Positions 31,736 through 44,587 of a DNA stretch of 64,000 bases are shown here, piece by piece. The stretch's first letter is position 1; each line of letters starts with the position of its first letter. Source of the DNA: Trichostrongylus colubriformis. Its lineage: Eukaryota > Nematoda > Chromadorea > Rhabditida > Trichostrongylidae. The stretch spans positions 46,174,591 through 46,238,590 of the forward strand of contig OZ022258.1 in NCBI GenBank assembly GCA_963978905.1. The letters are read 5' to 3'. The position numbers and the translations under genes were made by a program. The notes under the pieces are model-generated. The model did no database searches. It was given only the letters and a program-made list of their open reading frames with translations, and was not told the DNA's origin.

Positions 31736-34700
31736 GAATTTTTCGGGAATTTATGTTCCGGGTTTGCCCATTGAATTTTTTACCTCCTCTACAATCTCAA
31801 TACTGATCATTCACACTTTCATATTTCACGAGTATTCCACAGCTTGCCTAAATAACCCCTAAAGATGTCTGATAAGGTACCAAAGTTAATTTTCTGGGCA
31901 CTCTAATCTACATGCCCTTCAGACTGAATGGATGTCTTCCCAGCCAGTTGAATGTCGATTTCAAAGGATCGTAGTTGCGCTTTTCTCATTTTCAAGCCGG
32001 GATAAAAACATCAACAAGAAAGCCAGTTTTCCTGGAATGATGAATCCATTAACGCACAGGGTTATGTTAGTAGGAAACGAAGGCTGTGCATGATAGATTA
32101 ACGAGGTTCCCATCAATCGCTTTCTGTCACTCACGACTCAGTGAATTTCCCGAGTGCGACTAATAATTTTCGTAATTTTCAATGGAAGGTCTCCTATTAA
32201 TTTCTGTTTCGCGGGAAATTAATTCTCGCGAGCATCAATCGCTCTTTACAGCTACCGTAGCTACTTGCAACAAATCGAAGGCAAAGTGCTGTTAGGAAAA
32301 GCCATTTACCACCTGTAAAACCCACTAAATCGCGCTCCATTTAGGCAAATCACGTCTTCCATCATCCACCTACACACGAGGTGCTTTTGAAGTTGAGTCA
32401 GGCAAGTAGTTTGCACATTGACACTTGAATCCGGTGGCTCTGAATGACTATTACAAGGCCCCACATAAAATTTCTCTTTAATTATTAGTTCACTATTTAG
32501 AATTTAATACTTTCAGAAAAGAATACAACGCATTATTTTATTTTGGCAATCCAGTTGTTCCTATTGTAGACCCCAGGTGCCCACGCAGGATATCTTGATA
32601 TGGAGGTGCTCTGAAAGTGTACCTACAAGGACTTATGCATTTAACGTCAGCCCCCCCCCTCCCTTATTTGCTCCTCATTGAAATGGTCTGCATATTGGAG
32701 CCGCGTAACAAATATAACAAAAACAAACAAAATTGACAAATGGTACGGAAACAATACGACATAGTGGTCAACACACCCACTGCCAAACTCATAGTGCGAA
32801 ACAGACCAATTTCTTTCGGCAATCCCTATCCTCGTGTTTTTGAAAAATTTTCTTTTCTTCTTGCTGCAGCACCTGTATCACTATTTTGGGTGTTACTTAT
32901 TATACTTTATATTATATTACTTCACTTGGGATGGGCAAAAAATTATCGTACCCTTTGCCTTTGATGTCTCCATGGTTCTGAAGACAATGCAATTGTGTCT
33001 GTGTCACAAAGAAGTAGTAACAGACAACGACCACAATCATTTCCCTTTTGAACTCCCATTTTAATTCCGCAGAAGCCCTTGTTCGTTAAGTAATTCCTAC
33101 TTCGTTAGTGATGCTTTCCCTTTCAAATTAGCTGTGGCCTGCTCGTTTTTTGTCGGTTCCGCTGTCTTCCTCCTCGACTTCCCATTCTGTGGATTTCACT
33201 TCTTAAGAGTTGCTATCACAATAGAGCAATCAATACGATGAAATGCGAATTCCACCACTCCACATCTCGTCTAATGAGGTTTCACGCCGACATGGCCCCC
33301 TACTGCGCCCAACTACCAAATACCAGAAAACCCAAAGCTGCTATATGGCACGGGATGTCACAATGGCATGAAGATAAACGTATGATGGCAGACAAAATGG
33401 AAACAAGCGGGCATAAGCTAATGGCTGCCAGAGAAAAGTGCACGAGCTGGATGGACTACTTCCTTTTGGGACGAGAAAAGCTTAAAAATTAATGAGATTC
33501 GACTTGAGAAAACGGGCAACGGAGAATCAGTTGTCAGTATGATTTTCAACCGGCTACGGTCCACACCACTGCATCAATCGGATTGAATTCAGTCGAAATC
33601 GGAAAGTTACAACAGCGGAGTTACGCACTATTCCGTGAGTACCATCTTATCATGTAGTCAAATTCCTCAGCGAATTACCTACGAGTGATGGACTCGGTAT
33701 ATTTTTTCTGTGAAAAAACGAAATTTTTATGAAACTTGTCAAAACTTCATACATGCGTCTTGTTTGAACTTTTAGGCTTGATTTTTGATATTTTTTGTAA
33801 CTAACTTACGAAGAGATAAGTAAAAACAAGGCTAATAAGCAGCACACAATTAGAGACGGTCTTATAAGATTCCCATAGCGGAAGTGTTTTAAGAAGACTT
33901 TATGTAGGACACAAGAATTCCTGGAAACAATTTGCGATGTGACATGACGTCGTGAGAGCCGAAGGATCCCTACCATGCAGCTCTACCTAGACAGCATTTT
34001 AGTTTTACTGGAAAATCGAATAGGAGGCAGCAGTTTGAGTTATTGTGGTTGAACTGTGAAAGTTCTACGTGACGTCATTATTGAGATATCGCTACCGGTC
34101 TGTTTCTTATTTAGTAATCCGAAATTTCGAGAAAAACTTCCATATTCTCAAGACTCAGGAGTGTCTTTGTAAGAAAAAATGCCTCATCTTCCATAATCCG
34201 TGGACGCTCTTGTTAATAAAGAAAATAGGAAAAATAATGGAAGAAAAGTTATGATCACTCCAAAGAGAAGCAAAAGGAGATTTGAGACTCCCGCCAACTG
34301 CTCCAGAAACAGTTTGCAGCGAGGAAGCTTGCTGTTTCTGTTTTACAGCATAGCTCCAAGAATACACATGTACTGTCTGTGTCAATCTTTTGGCAGATGA
34401 TGGCTGAAGAGCTTTTGAACGCTCTGTATACTTGCAGTCGCTATGCTATGTCTCGGAAATTCCCATGAATCGCAATTTATTACGTTTATTCTGCACGAAA
34501 TTGAATTTCGTTGCGCTAAAGCTCACCCCACTCCTACAACTTCCTTCTAGAACGTAGTTGTGTATGCAGATAGGCACTAGACGTAATAAGTACACAACCA
34601 GATCACCTTTGAAACCCGGAGAAAACAAGGAAATCCCATTAGTAAAAAATTCACAGCAAAGTTGGAAGAAGTGTAAACTCCGACTGTCCATCACTGCCTT

Positions 34701-35252
34701 GGAGTTTGATATCGCGTCTTCCCTTGGAATCGATATCACGACCACTGCTTTTTCGTAATTCAATAAGATCCACTGTTCCATAATTGCCTGTGAGAACGGG
34801 CTCAATTCAATTTAAATTGAATTTTCCTGTGAAAATTCAATAACTTAGAAGGAGGCTGATGAGTGGGTCAATAATTTACAAAAGCCTGAAAAATCTGGAA
34901 TGGAGCCCAGACTTGGAGCAATACGTGGAAGACTACATTCACTTCCTTTATTGGACAACCTTTATCAGGGAGACTTGAAGAGCTTTCTGAGCTCCTCAAG
35001 TCTTCGTAGTGAAGGTGCTTCTACGGTACTTGCTACACAAACTAAAATAAGGCCGTTGTACAAATTTATATCATGTTTTATCGATATTTTATCAGATGAG
35101 TTCAGGTTTAGGGAGGCAGGAGGTCTTATATCTATTGTTTTCTGTGTGTCCCTCTATGTATTCAAGTTGAACAGAGAAGGCTTTACAGCTGCTACTCGTA
35201 GAATAACACATGTCTTCCCACCTTCACACTACTGTGAACGATATTGTTTTTG
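31736..35252. other. No recognised gene
   Basis: Includes a perfect 20 bp palindrome (34804-34823, AATTCAATTTAAATTGAATT) and a C-run near 32651. Open stretches at 32740-32964, 34805-34446 (minus) and 34900-35253 were read and not recognised. Confidence 0.35.
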
Positions 35253-35481
35253 AGGCTTTCAGATTTCAGAAAAAGCTGAAAGGGCATGTCCAAGTAAGGC
35301 TTTCAGAAAAAGCTGAGAGGGCCTGTTCAAATGAGAATTTCAGAAAAAACTGAGAGGGTATGTCCAAATAAGGCTTTCAAAAAAAAGCTGAGAGGCATGT
35401 TTAAATGAAACTTTCAGAAAAAAAAAAACGGAAAGGGCGTGTCCAAATGAAGCTTCCAGAAAACGCTGGAAGGGCATGTTC
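35253..35481. repeat. Minisatellite, about five to six units of 36-47 bp
   Basis: Imperfect units share GGCTTTCAGAAAAAGCTGAGA, broken as GGCTTTCAGAAAAAGC and TGAGAGGGC(A/C)TG, ending in TCCAAATAA-like bases. Each unit can form a small hairpin (CTTTCAG...CTGAAAG). The minus strand has an open frame through it with repeated FGHALS-/FKHASQ-like words, probably a by-product of the repeat. Confidence 0.8.
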
Positions 35482-37577
35482 ACATATATGACGTATGGAG
35501 CCCACAGAAGGTTTTGAACACGTTTTTTAGTCAATTGCGAAGCCGTGGATCTCACAAATGCTCCATCAGGTGTGTAACCACCATTATGTTAGAGGAGATT
35601 TAAAGAAGCCAGGATTCTGTGATCGCCGATAAGTGAGTGGTGAACTCCAGTCAGACAAGCAGGGCATAACCACACACACCAAGGGACGCTCAGCCGCTTA
35701 TAGATATGTAGAGAATCCCACCTTGAATCAAAACTCTACTATAGATCTTCAAAGGTTTCTAGAAATTTTCCAACCAAGTATAATGCTCATGAAATATCTC
35801 GCTCATATCGAATGTATCCACTATGAGCCCCATATAGATTTTACAGTATTTTTTAAACATTAACAGGCTTTAAATATTCAAAGAGCCCGATAAGAAATCG
35901 TTGGTTTGGTGGAAAAGCGTGCATAGGATAGAAAAATGCCTCAAGAAATTTAATGGGGAATTTTAACTGGATGCAAAGCCTCTAGCAGTGGCGATCAATT
36001 CAGCTGAGTGAGAGGACTTCTGAGAAAAGGTTCCGAAGCCAAAAGAAAACCAGCCGAAACACCCAAGGAGTATGGTATCCATTAGCTGTAAATATGATGA
36101 CTTGGAACTGCAAGCATTTGCAAGCTATGAGTAGCAAAAAATTACTTTTTCACAACAAACCTATGACGAAAACTTTAAGTTCATTAGAAACTCTCTCGTA
36201 AGGATTCACTTTAAGGGATTCACATCCACTGTCGAAGAATGAAGTCTTCATCAGTATGGGTAAAGCCTTTTAGGGAACAAGGAAAACACGATTACCAGCC
36301 GGTTCATTGTGCAAGGAAGCAAAAAATGCGTTAGAAATGGAAATACGCATGTCAACGCTTCTCAGAAAACTGCTACAGTGATAATGAGTTATGAGCAAAA
36401 GCTTTGGCTTTGAACGGCCTCTAATCCGCATTCCATGCTTTGACAAATATTCGAGTTTCACAGATTTAAGCAATTTCGAGATTCCAAATTTAAACCATTG
36501 CAGTAGGAGGGATAAACGATAAAGTATGCAGCAATTATTTATTCCTTCTGGGATGTGCCACGTATCCTCCTCGATCCGAAATTGTGGTGGCATTTGAGCA
36601 CGATTTGGTCCATACGAGTACTCGATACGCGACAATGTACAGGACGAAGATTATTCCCTACTTGACGAAAGTTGTACTAGTGCCTACCTCCAAGCAATGA
36701 AACGATCGGCTGGTAGTTCCGCGGAGCATGCTGGTGGACCTTCTTGTCTTGAGGACAGTCCTCAAGTCTGGGGGATCGAAGTTCCAAAATTTTTTCGAAG
36801 ATTCCTTGTAACTACCACTTTCGAAGCAGCTTTCAAACCAGCGAGACGGTCTCAAGAAGGCACCAAGCACACTTTACACTACGGTCATCGACAGAAGACC
36901 TCTTCCCGGGAGACAGAGTGAGCTAAAGTCCTGAGTGTAGGCGCAGATACAGTATGAAAAATTGATCAAGGGTTGTATTTGACTTTGAAAAATTTCTTCG
37001 ACAGCAGACTTGACCACTCATCGTCAGAAGAGCAGTAAATGAGGCAAATTTTCAAGAAGAATCCTGCACCGATTTTAAAAACTGAAGTTCGTCCCCAATG
37101 AACCGGGCCATGTAGATGAATCGGAACTTTCATAAATGATGTGGAGGAGCCAATTACTTTATTGGAGTTTAATGAGAATTAGGAAGAAATACGTTGGAAT
37201 CAGAGTGTTATTCATTGGTTATGTTCTCAGTTAATGGGTTTTTGGCCTTTTAGGGACACCCATAAAACCCACCAGTACATGACGAAGAATTTCTGCCTGA
37301 GCAGTTCCCCTGAGCTGTAAAAGTATTGCCCTTTCCCGCCATTCGTCGAAAGCCCTCGAAACTTTTTGGCCTTGTCATTGAATTTCCAACTCCCTCAACC
37401 TCCCTCAAATCCCTCTGAGATTTCGCACCATAAAAAGTTAGGCACCAGTGATGGTGGAGTGGCATGCGAAGCGAATTCCGCATATTTGATCCGTAGATAT
37501 CGTTTTTTTTTCTGAGAACGACTATTGCACACCTTATTCGTTTTGAAGGATAGAATAAGGCATTGTGAACATCGTAG
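35482..37577. other. No recognised gene
   Basis: Minus-strand open stretches at 36635-36270 and 37483-37250 look mildly protein-like but have no recognisable family or clean splice pairing. Confidence 0.35.
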
Positions 37578-38786
37578 TAGGTTGGTACATAATTAATGCG
37601 GCTTTTTATTGTGGTGTTTTTCTGCAGTAAAAATTGACGTTTTGGCGACCACCGAGTGGGAAGCAGCTCCCGAATAATGGTTTAACACTTCTGGTTCTTG
37701 TTAATTTTATTATTGATTCTGCTGATCCTAATAGTTGAAAAAAGGCCGCATTGCTTGCAACAACCCAATGCGCATTATAATTAACAGCAAAGGCCATGCA
37801 CACACTCGAATATACTATGATTCGCAGAACGAATGCATGGCGCACTCTCACATAGTGTTAGACGGCAATGTTGCCAGGACCCCCTGGTGCTGAGCCACTT
37901 ATGTGAAGAGGTTTTTTTTGTTAAGGAGTAACCAAACAGAACATCTGCTAAAGAACATTATAAAGAGGAGAGGATACCAAGATACCTAATGATCCCGCTA
38001 GGAGCGATTTTTGTCCATATCGGACCCCAAGACTGCTTGGACAAGACCAGATATGAAGTCTACTCCACATGTATTGACAATAAAGCCTCTGGTTAATTTT
38101 TGGCGAAGACGCCGAAACGTTATGGTTAATTTTTGGCGAAGACGCCGAAACGTTAGAATCGAATAAGTAAGATCTTAAATCTTGGAAGTCTTCAACAAAG
38201 CTTATCCAGAAACTCTATCTATGCCAAGATTGGGAGAAAGTAGCACATGGAATAATACAACCCTCCCCATATGTTTCGTTAAGGTTTATTGGGTCATTCA
38301 ATGTTTTTCATCATGGGGTTCCCTCAAAAAGGCTAGCAAAATAAGCAAGTAAACCTTTCGCGTAGCTCAAGAAATCACATGGCTGTTTACGTCAGCTCAC
38401 TGTTTTTAGGTCATATCCGATGTACTACAAGTGCTCATGGGACAATGTATCAGCCAAATGTAGTGGAACGTGAAAGTTTATGGGCAGATGAAGATGGACA
38501 AAGGAACTACTAATAGCTCGAGCCATGGCCCCTTACAACGGTGAAATGTTTAGAAAATTGGGAAAAAGGCGATAAGTTTTGGGTTGGTGCAGAATTGAAA
38601 TTCGGCTTTCTTCAACATTTCTATCTAGCAGAAACAATGATAATTTAGCAAAAACGTGTTTAAATGATTATTTGGGAGCGTTTCCATCATCGCGATTGCT
38701 TCCCATTTGGTGGTCGTCAAAACGTCAATTTCCACTACAAAAAAAGCCACAAAAAAAAGCCGCATTAATTATGCACCAAGCCAATA
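37578..38786. mobile_element. Mariner-type element with ~115 bp terminal inverted repeats (1.2 kb)
   Basis: The left end TAGGTTGGTACATAATTAAT then GCGGCTTTTT is mirrored by the right end, whose complement reads TTGGCTTGGTGCATAATTAA then TGCGGC. The repeat continues through AAATTGACGTTTTG(G/A)CGACCACC and ...TGGGAAGCA into the interior for about 115 bp. No transposase motif was found. It contains a 33 bp tandem duplication at 38091-38156. Confidence 0.8.
38091..38156 (+). repeat. 33 bp tandem duplication with a GGCG-AAGA-CGCC hairpin
   Basis: Two adjacent copies of TGGTTAATTTTTGGCGAAGA then CGCCGAAACGTTA. Each can form a four-pair hairpin (GGCG/CGCC), followed by GAAAC. This part resembles the stem II plus GAAA half of hammerhead ribozymes, but the CUGAUGA core is not present. 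Confidence 0.75.
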
Positions 38787-41700
38787 GATAGTATTGCCTA
38801 ATTAGTTTATTAAGTAGAGTTGCTAGAACTGACAAGAATGTCCACACTCTTGAAAGGTACTTTTAGTAGCCGGAGTTAAAAATGCACGATATTTTTTTCA
38901 GCTCGCACAACACCATTTTTCAAAGGTTATCGATCGCGACATTGACGTAATGATTCTAATAATGACACGAATTTTAATCAAGTACCTCTATGAAGCTTTG
39001 TTATGGTGTTTCCATATTCATGAGATCGGAGAGCTTCAAAATTTATAGTTTAGTCCAGAAGCTTCGGAAGAATTCTAAAAAAATCTCTTTCTAGACAATG
39101 TTTCACTTTTCGGCACACTTTGAGTCCCGACCTATAGTCAGTTAGTTCGAATCACCTGTCATATCGCTTATTATTTCAAAAAGGCTCAATTGTTTCTTTT
39201 GCAACTTTATTTACTCTTCTTGGAATTGATCAAACAAAGATAAGTACATACATTGAAAAACGGTTTGACCGTGAAGAATGATTAGCCTAGAAGAAGGAAT
39301 TCACCGAATTCGTCTAAATGGAGATCCACGATTTTGGATAAGTACCTGTTTCCTATTGCTGTTGCGACTGTTGGTGAATAACATTGAGGTATTTGGCATT
39401 ATACCATCAATTAATTTGATTCTCATGGAATTTTTACCATTTTTTTGGTTTTTGATGGTTCAGTTATCGCCCCTATTAAGTGCCTGATATTGAAAAAGCA
39501 TTCGGATCGATCCGGAACTAACCAGAGACTCAGAAAAGGAGATTCAAGGCCTCAGACTTGAATCTACCGATCATGCCTAGAGCCTTGGATTCTTCTCTTG
39601 GCAACACTTCACAATAAGACAAATGCCTTCGATAACTGGTCAAGCCATCTATTTTCTTCCACGTCCATTCTCATACCATGGGTTATGGGTTCCATAGAAA
39701 CGTGATTGTTGGGCTCTTTTTCATCACAACCACAACGCTTGTACCAACCTATTACAACTCCGTTACTCTTTTGCACCTTTATTTTACTATGGTGATGAAG
39801 GTAGCAATATGTTGACGATTACTCAGCGCTCCTACGCTATGCCACTTCCTTCCGAATATCACATACCTTTGCTTGCGTGATAACAGATACCTACCGATTC
39901 CACCCAGTTTTTCATTGGGAAATCCTCTGTAAATGAGCACTATGGGAAAACCCAAGGAAATTGATTTTTCTGTAAAACTAAACGAAATGGATCAAGTCTG
40001 ATAAGGAAACGAAAAAAACAGGGAGCGTGCATAAGGTTTCGATGGCGTAATGGTCAAGCAGGGTGCTAGGAAAGCAAGTGAGAGTTCGAAACCCATCCGA
40101 GGCTAAGCCACATATCAAGGATCTTCAGTAATTTCGGCCAACTGATTGTCCCGTTGTCGCTTTTCTAAATAAACATTCTGCTCAATTCGGATTCGCCCTC
40201 CCAAGGAAGAGTGCACTCTGCTAGCAGCTCTGTGCTAAGGGTCTACCGTCAAGTAATTAATACCCTTTATAATTATTAATTTTATCATAATTACTTTATT
40301 ACATTTCATGCTATAATTTTTATTACAACTTTTTATTATATTGGTATGCTTTTGCATAGAAATTGCGCTTCAGCTGTGTAGGAAACAGCACGTTATCGGT
40401 AGTAGATAAATACAGTGAACGAAATTGACATATACGAAGGTGACAATTTAACATTCCGAAACAAATGGATTTCCAAAACCGCCAACGAAAAATGAACCGA
40501 AAAGCAAACAAAAATTGCGGCCTGCGACACGAGATTATCAAGCATCTATGCGATGAATAACAGAAATAAGCGAATACTGCGGTGAAGCATCGATCCTCGT
40601 CGTCCTCGTCCTCGGCTGTGTGGCAGTGTGTCTGAAGCTGAGAGGGAGAAGGAGGCAAGGGCGGAGTTAATGCAGGCTGAGCACCATGACGATTCAGCAC
40701 TCACTACATTACTCGTCAAAGACCATCGTTAAGCGCAATTAGGCTCCAGTCTGATGACGTTTTTCAGTGGATACCTTGCAGGAAAGGAGAGTGTAAGGAG
40801 TTTTATTGATGAAGTCTGCCTTCTCACAGCGGCACATGGTTTCGCTTTTTCTTGGCCAAGACAAGGCACAACACAAAGTGCTCGCCGTAGCTCAGACTTC
40901 AGACACTCGGCCACTAATGAAGTTCATTTCTCATGCACTTTCGTCTCAAAAGATCTCAATTAAACGTCGGCTGTGCTCGAAGGCTACTACTTGACGGATG
41001 AAGGCAACGGCTCAGCGGAATTTGATCGAGCTTACACACGCGACCATTAACCGATATCGCGTCACATCTCCTCAAGTAAATGACGTCTCCTGAAGAGGTG
41101 GAAGAATCGGCGTGCAAAGACTAAATGAGCGATATCCGTACGATTTCTAGGGAGCACATTTGCCGGAGATCTGATAAAGAGCAGCTTTGGGAAGTAGCCG
41201 GATCGCGTGTACTGCAATTAAATGACAGCTCCTTTTACACCTGAGCTTGCAGTTGTCTAGTTAAGAGGAGGAATGAAGAAATTTACGATCGATTACGATA
41301 CAGCATGGATAATTGGGTGGTAATTAAGTTCAGTCGATGGGAAGGACTACACGATGAGAAGGACTACAGCAATGGAGACAGCCGTAGCTCTTAAGTTAGA
41401 AGCAGAGATGAGATTAACATCCTTCTTTCTTGAACAAGTTCTCCTAGGAGAAAGAAGTTTCACAAAAAGTACCAACGGGCTGAACTCAGAATTATTTTTT
41501 ACGGAAGCACCGCTGATTCCAGCTATACTTACTACTGCATAATAAAACAAGAAGTTCTGGCATTAATCAGTCCCTTGCTGGGTTCCATTCAGAATCGTGG
41601 TGGCACTTTTCCCTATACGATGACTTGCTAGATTAGCAGATGTACAAGTCAATTCTTCTATCGTCCCAGACGCCCCGGAGGGATGGAAGGCTTGGTTGGC

Positions 41701-41849
41701 CTGGGCGGGCGTTGATACAAGATTTGATCCCCGCACCATGAGGGTGGGAGTGCGCGTCGCCTGTCGCTACACCATTACCGCATAATAGATAAACAGTAAC
41801 TCGGGTTCCAAATGGCTGACTGCGAGTTCAGCTTCATGCAATTTATATA
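38787..41849. other. No recognised gene
   Basis: Contains a tRNA-like A-box/B-box pair near 40042-40098, judged too weak to call, and an acidic open stretch on the minus strand (40700-40323, with AEDEDDEDR) of unknown meaning. Confidence 0.35.
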
Positions 41850-42751
41850 TCAGGTTGTCCGGAAAGTTCCTGCCGTTTTTGCAATTTCAACTTCGGAGGA
41901 TCATAACTCGGCTCAGAGTGCATCTTTTCTCACAGAATAAGCACCATTCGATTTGCTACAGGCTTGACAACATTATGCATACCTGAATATCGCAACTTGA
42001 TGAAGGGCTGATGATTTATTTATATTGCGCGAAATGAAAAAGTCGACTCCAAATCGTCAATCTTTCTGAACACTCGGCTACTGAAGGAGCTGTGCAGATG
42101 TTTTGGGAAGTGGGGCATAGATAGCGCTAGATCTGATGAACATGATGGACGAGTAGGAGCCTTACTCTACAACTGCTTAAATTGTTGGAAGAGGATATGT
42201 GAAAAATGCGCTTCCGCATAACTGCCGAGGGGTTCCGCGGCACCCATTTTTTTGGGATTTTTCCAGATCAAGGCTACTTGAGGTGGTCAACTATGTTTGT
42301 TTGTTGAGGGTCAATACTTGTGGATATCCCCTGCAAATATGGACGCTCATCGCTTTGTGCCGTTTTAGTTAAAGCGATTTGATCAACTGAGAATTCAAGC
42401 AGCTCGTTCTCTCTTCACTTCTGAAACCAGGGACTAATTGTAAGTGTTTCATCCAATGCTTCACCCTTTCCTATTGCAGCACTCACATTTGTGGTTTCCT
42501 TTGCTGCGACTCGACCGAATAAGAACTCGTGAAGTGAAGTCATCCAAGAAGTGCCATTTTCGCACTACTTTCAAATTTTCCTAATAATTCGAAAACCTTG
42601 CGGCATTCCACATAATACATATATTTAGAGAGAGCAAGTTTTTGTCCATCTAAGGTGCACAGTATGTGATTTAATTCATGTTGACGCGCTTTGATATTTG
42701 AATTTATCTTGTGAATGCGCAAAAACGCAGAGCACTTTCCGGACAACCTAA
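41850..42751. mobile_element. Mariner-family TIR element (902 bp), relative of 5906-6433
   Basis: TA-flanked (41848-41849, 42752-42753). The left end TCAGGTTGTCCGGAAAGTTC and the right end (complement of TTAGGTTGTCCGGAAAGTGC) match the termini of 5906-6433. I could not identify transposase motifs inside. Confidence 0.75.
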
Positions 42752-44030
42752 TATATTTGTTCATATATAACAGCTACTTATTTATTAAATCTCCAAATGA
42801 CGTGCTGAAACCGAGAGAAAAGTAGCTGCAGAAGGATACCCGAAAAGAAAAAGTTGAAGTAGCAAAAGAGTTTGAAACGCGGAATTCGGTTCTCAGCTGA
42901 GTAGCATTTAGTGAATGACTTTCCAAGCAGAAAGCAGCCCGTGAATGACTTTTCAAGGAGAAAGCAGTCCGAGGGTCAAAGTTTGGGAGACTGTAACCTG
43001 AAAATGTGTGCTCCAACGGCCTAGATATATTCTGCTAGCTTATGCTCTAGCACTCCCAAAGAGCTGTACCACAAAACTTTCAAGTGACACCTACGACCGG
43101 CTTTTCGCCACGCAATGGGTCGCACGAATATGCGCCAACTCCCTGACCTGGCACACACATGGGATCGGCAAACGGCTCATAGTAGAAAGCCATATTCTAG
43201 CATTTTATTGCTTTGAGGGCTACCGAAGTGGTTTCATTCTGAAGTTGCGACTATAGTTCGTGTATAGAAGGTTTTGTAGACAATTCAGCGCCATTGTTTT
43301 CGGATAGCTGTCACAGGTTTCACATTGCTGACTGCAGCGAAATTAGAACCAGCACAAGATAGAACACCAAAAATTCCAGTGAAGCTGCAGTCAGCAATGC
43401 GTTTTAGCAAAATCGACATCTATTTATGTTTGGATCCCCTTCCGTTATGCGAACGGAGTTGTTAGGTGGGTTGTTGTGGGCCTGTTTCTCTCGTACGGGG
43501 TTTCTTCAGCGATTTTCCTAAATTTTCGTCGAAACTGTTGAAGGGATGAGACATTTGGCGGAGTAGTAGAAAAATCCTAAATCTTGAGCTACATTTAGGT
43601 TTTGAAAGGACGATCTGGTCGAAATGTCACTGAACATTTCACCTAGTAACAAGCTAGCTGTCATAACAGAAAAAGTTTCTGGATGCTGTTTTCTCTCTCT
43701 CGCGTTGTGTGAAGCCAAATAACCACCCTCATTTGCACATATCAGGCTTTAATTTACACAGAGTGTACGAGTGGTACTGCCCAAGCAAGTTCAAAAGCAG
43801 GAAATTGTTCGAAGTTTTGTGGCTCCTTCTGCTTCACAAGTCATTAGTGTAATAGGTGGCACTAGGCATTGTTTATGAGGCTTATGCACTTTTACATGAA
43901 AATTTAACATCTCTTAGAGTTCAGACACCCAAACAGGATCACACTCCGCTCAAAAAAGTTTGAAAATTCGATCACCCAAAAAAAGGAGAGATGAGAAAAA
44001 GATTATGCTTATTCTGTAGTCATATATCTA
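42752..44030. other. No recognised gene
   Basis: Holds an inverted TTGCTGACTGCAG pair (around 43326 and 43386) and otherwise nothing recognisable. Confidence 0.35.
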
Positions 44031-44587
44031 CAGGGTGCACAGTAAATACTGTCACGCCGTGAAAAACGAATATTTCTGGCAATAGAAGAAAAGAAAATCG
44101 GATGATAAATACCTATAACAGTTTTGCGCAACATTCATGTCGTCATCACTTTTCGATTTGACCTCCTTGATTTCTGATGAGGGTGCGTAGACGTTCGGAA
44201 TACGGGTCGATGTCAGGAAGCAGGTAGTCGACGTCGAGTTTCACCCACTTTGTCTGAGAGCAGCCTTGAAAGACTCAAAACTTCGACGAGGTGTAGTGCA
44301 GGCCTTCTCTTCCAGATATTCCCAAACCATGTAGTCGAGAGGGTTGAGAACGGGAGAGGAGCTCCTCGTTATAGAAGACCGTCTTCAGGTGCTCGTTGGG
44401 GCTGTCCTACCATCGACTCCTACCTCAAGCGCCGTCATCCGATATCAATTGAATCGACAACTGATGATATTATGGTGTTCAGAATTGTTATTAGTATCTA
44501 TCAGTAATTTTTCAATTTTGTTTTCTCGCTCTCTTGCTAGAGTTGTTCGGTTTTCTCATCGAGTAACAGTATTCATGGCGCACCCTG
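44031..44587 (-). mobile_element. maT/Tc-like element with ~29 bp TIRs (557 bp)
   Basis: TA-flanked (44029-44030, 44588-44589). The left end is CAGGGTGCACAGTAAATACT, and the complement of the right end is CAGGGTGCGCCATGAATACT. The interior holds the C-terminal end of a DDE transposase on the minus strand. The short length shows that most of the element is deleted. Confidence 0.8.
44146..44356 (-). pseudogene. C-terminal fragment of a maT-like transposase
   Basis: The minus strand reads NPLDYMVWEYLEEKACTTPR, then RSFESFKAALRQ. After one frameshift it reads KWVKLDVDYLLPDIDPYSER, then LRTLIRNQGGQIEK and a stop. The pattern LNPLDYxVWxYLExKxC ... R(L/T)xxxIxxxGGxIE is the end of maT/IS630-type transposases, including the third acidic residue region. 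The frameshift and the missing upstream part make it inactive. Confidence 0.75.

Noticed and set aside
40042..40098. tRNA gene suggested by TGGCGTAATGGTCA (A box) and GAGTTCGAAACCC (B box)
   Set aside because: Acceptor, D and T stems do not pair well and no sensible anticodon arm forms. At most it is a tRNA-derived SINE fragment or a chance match.
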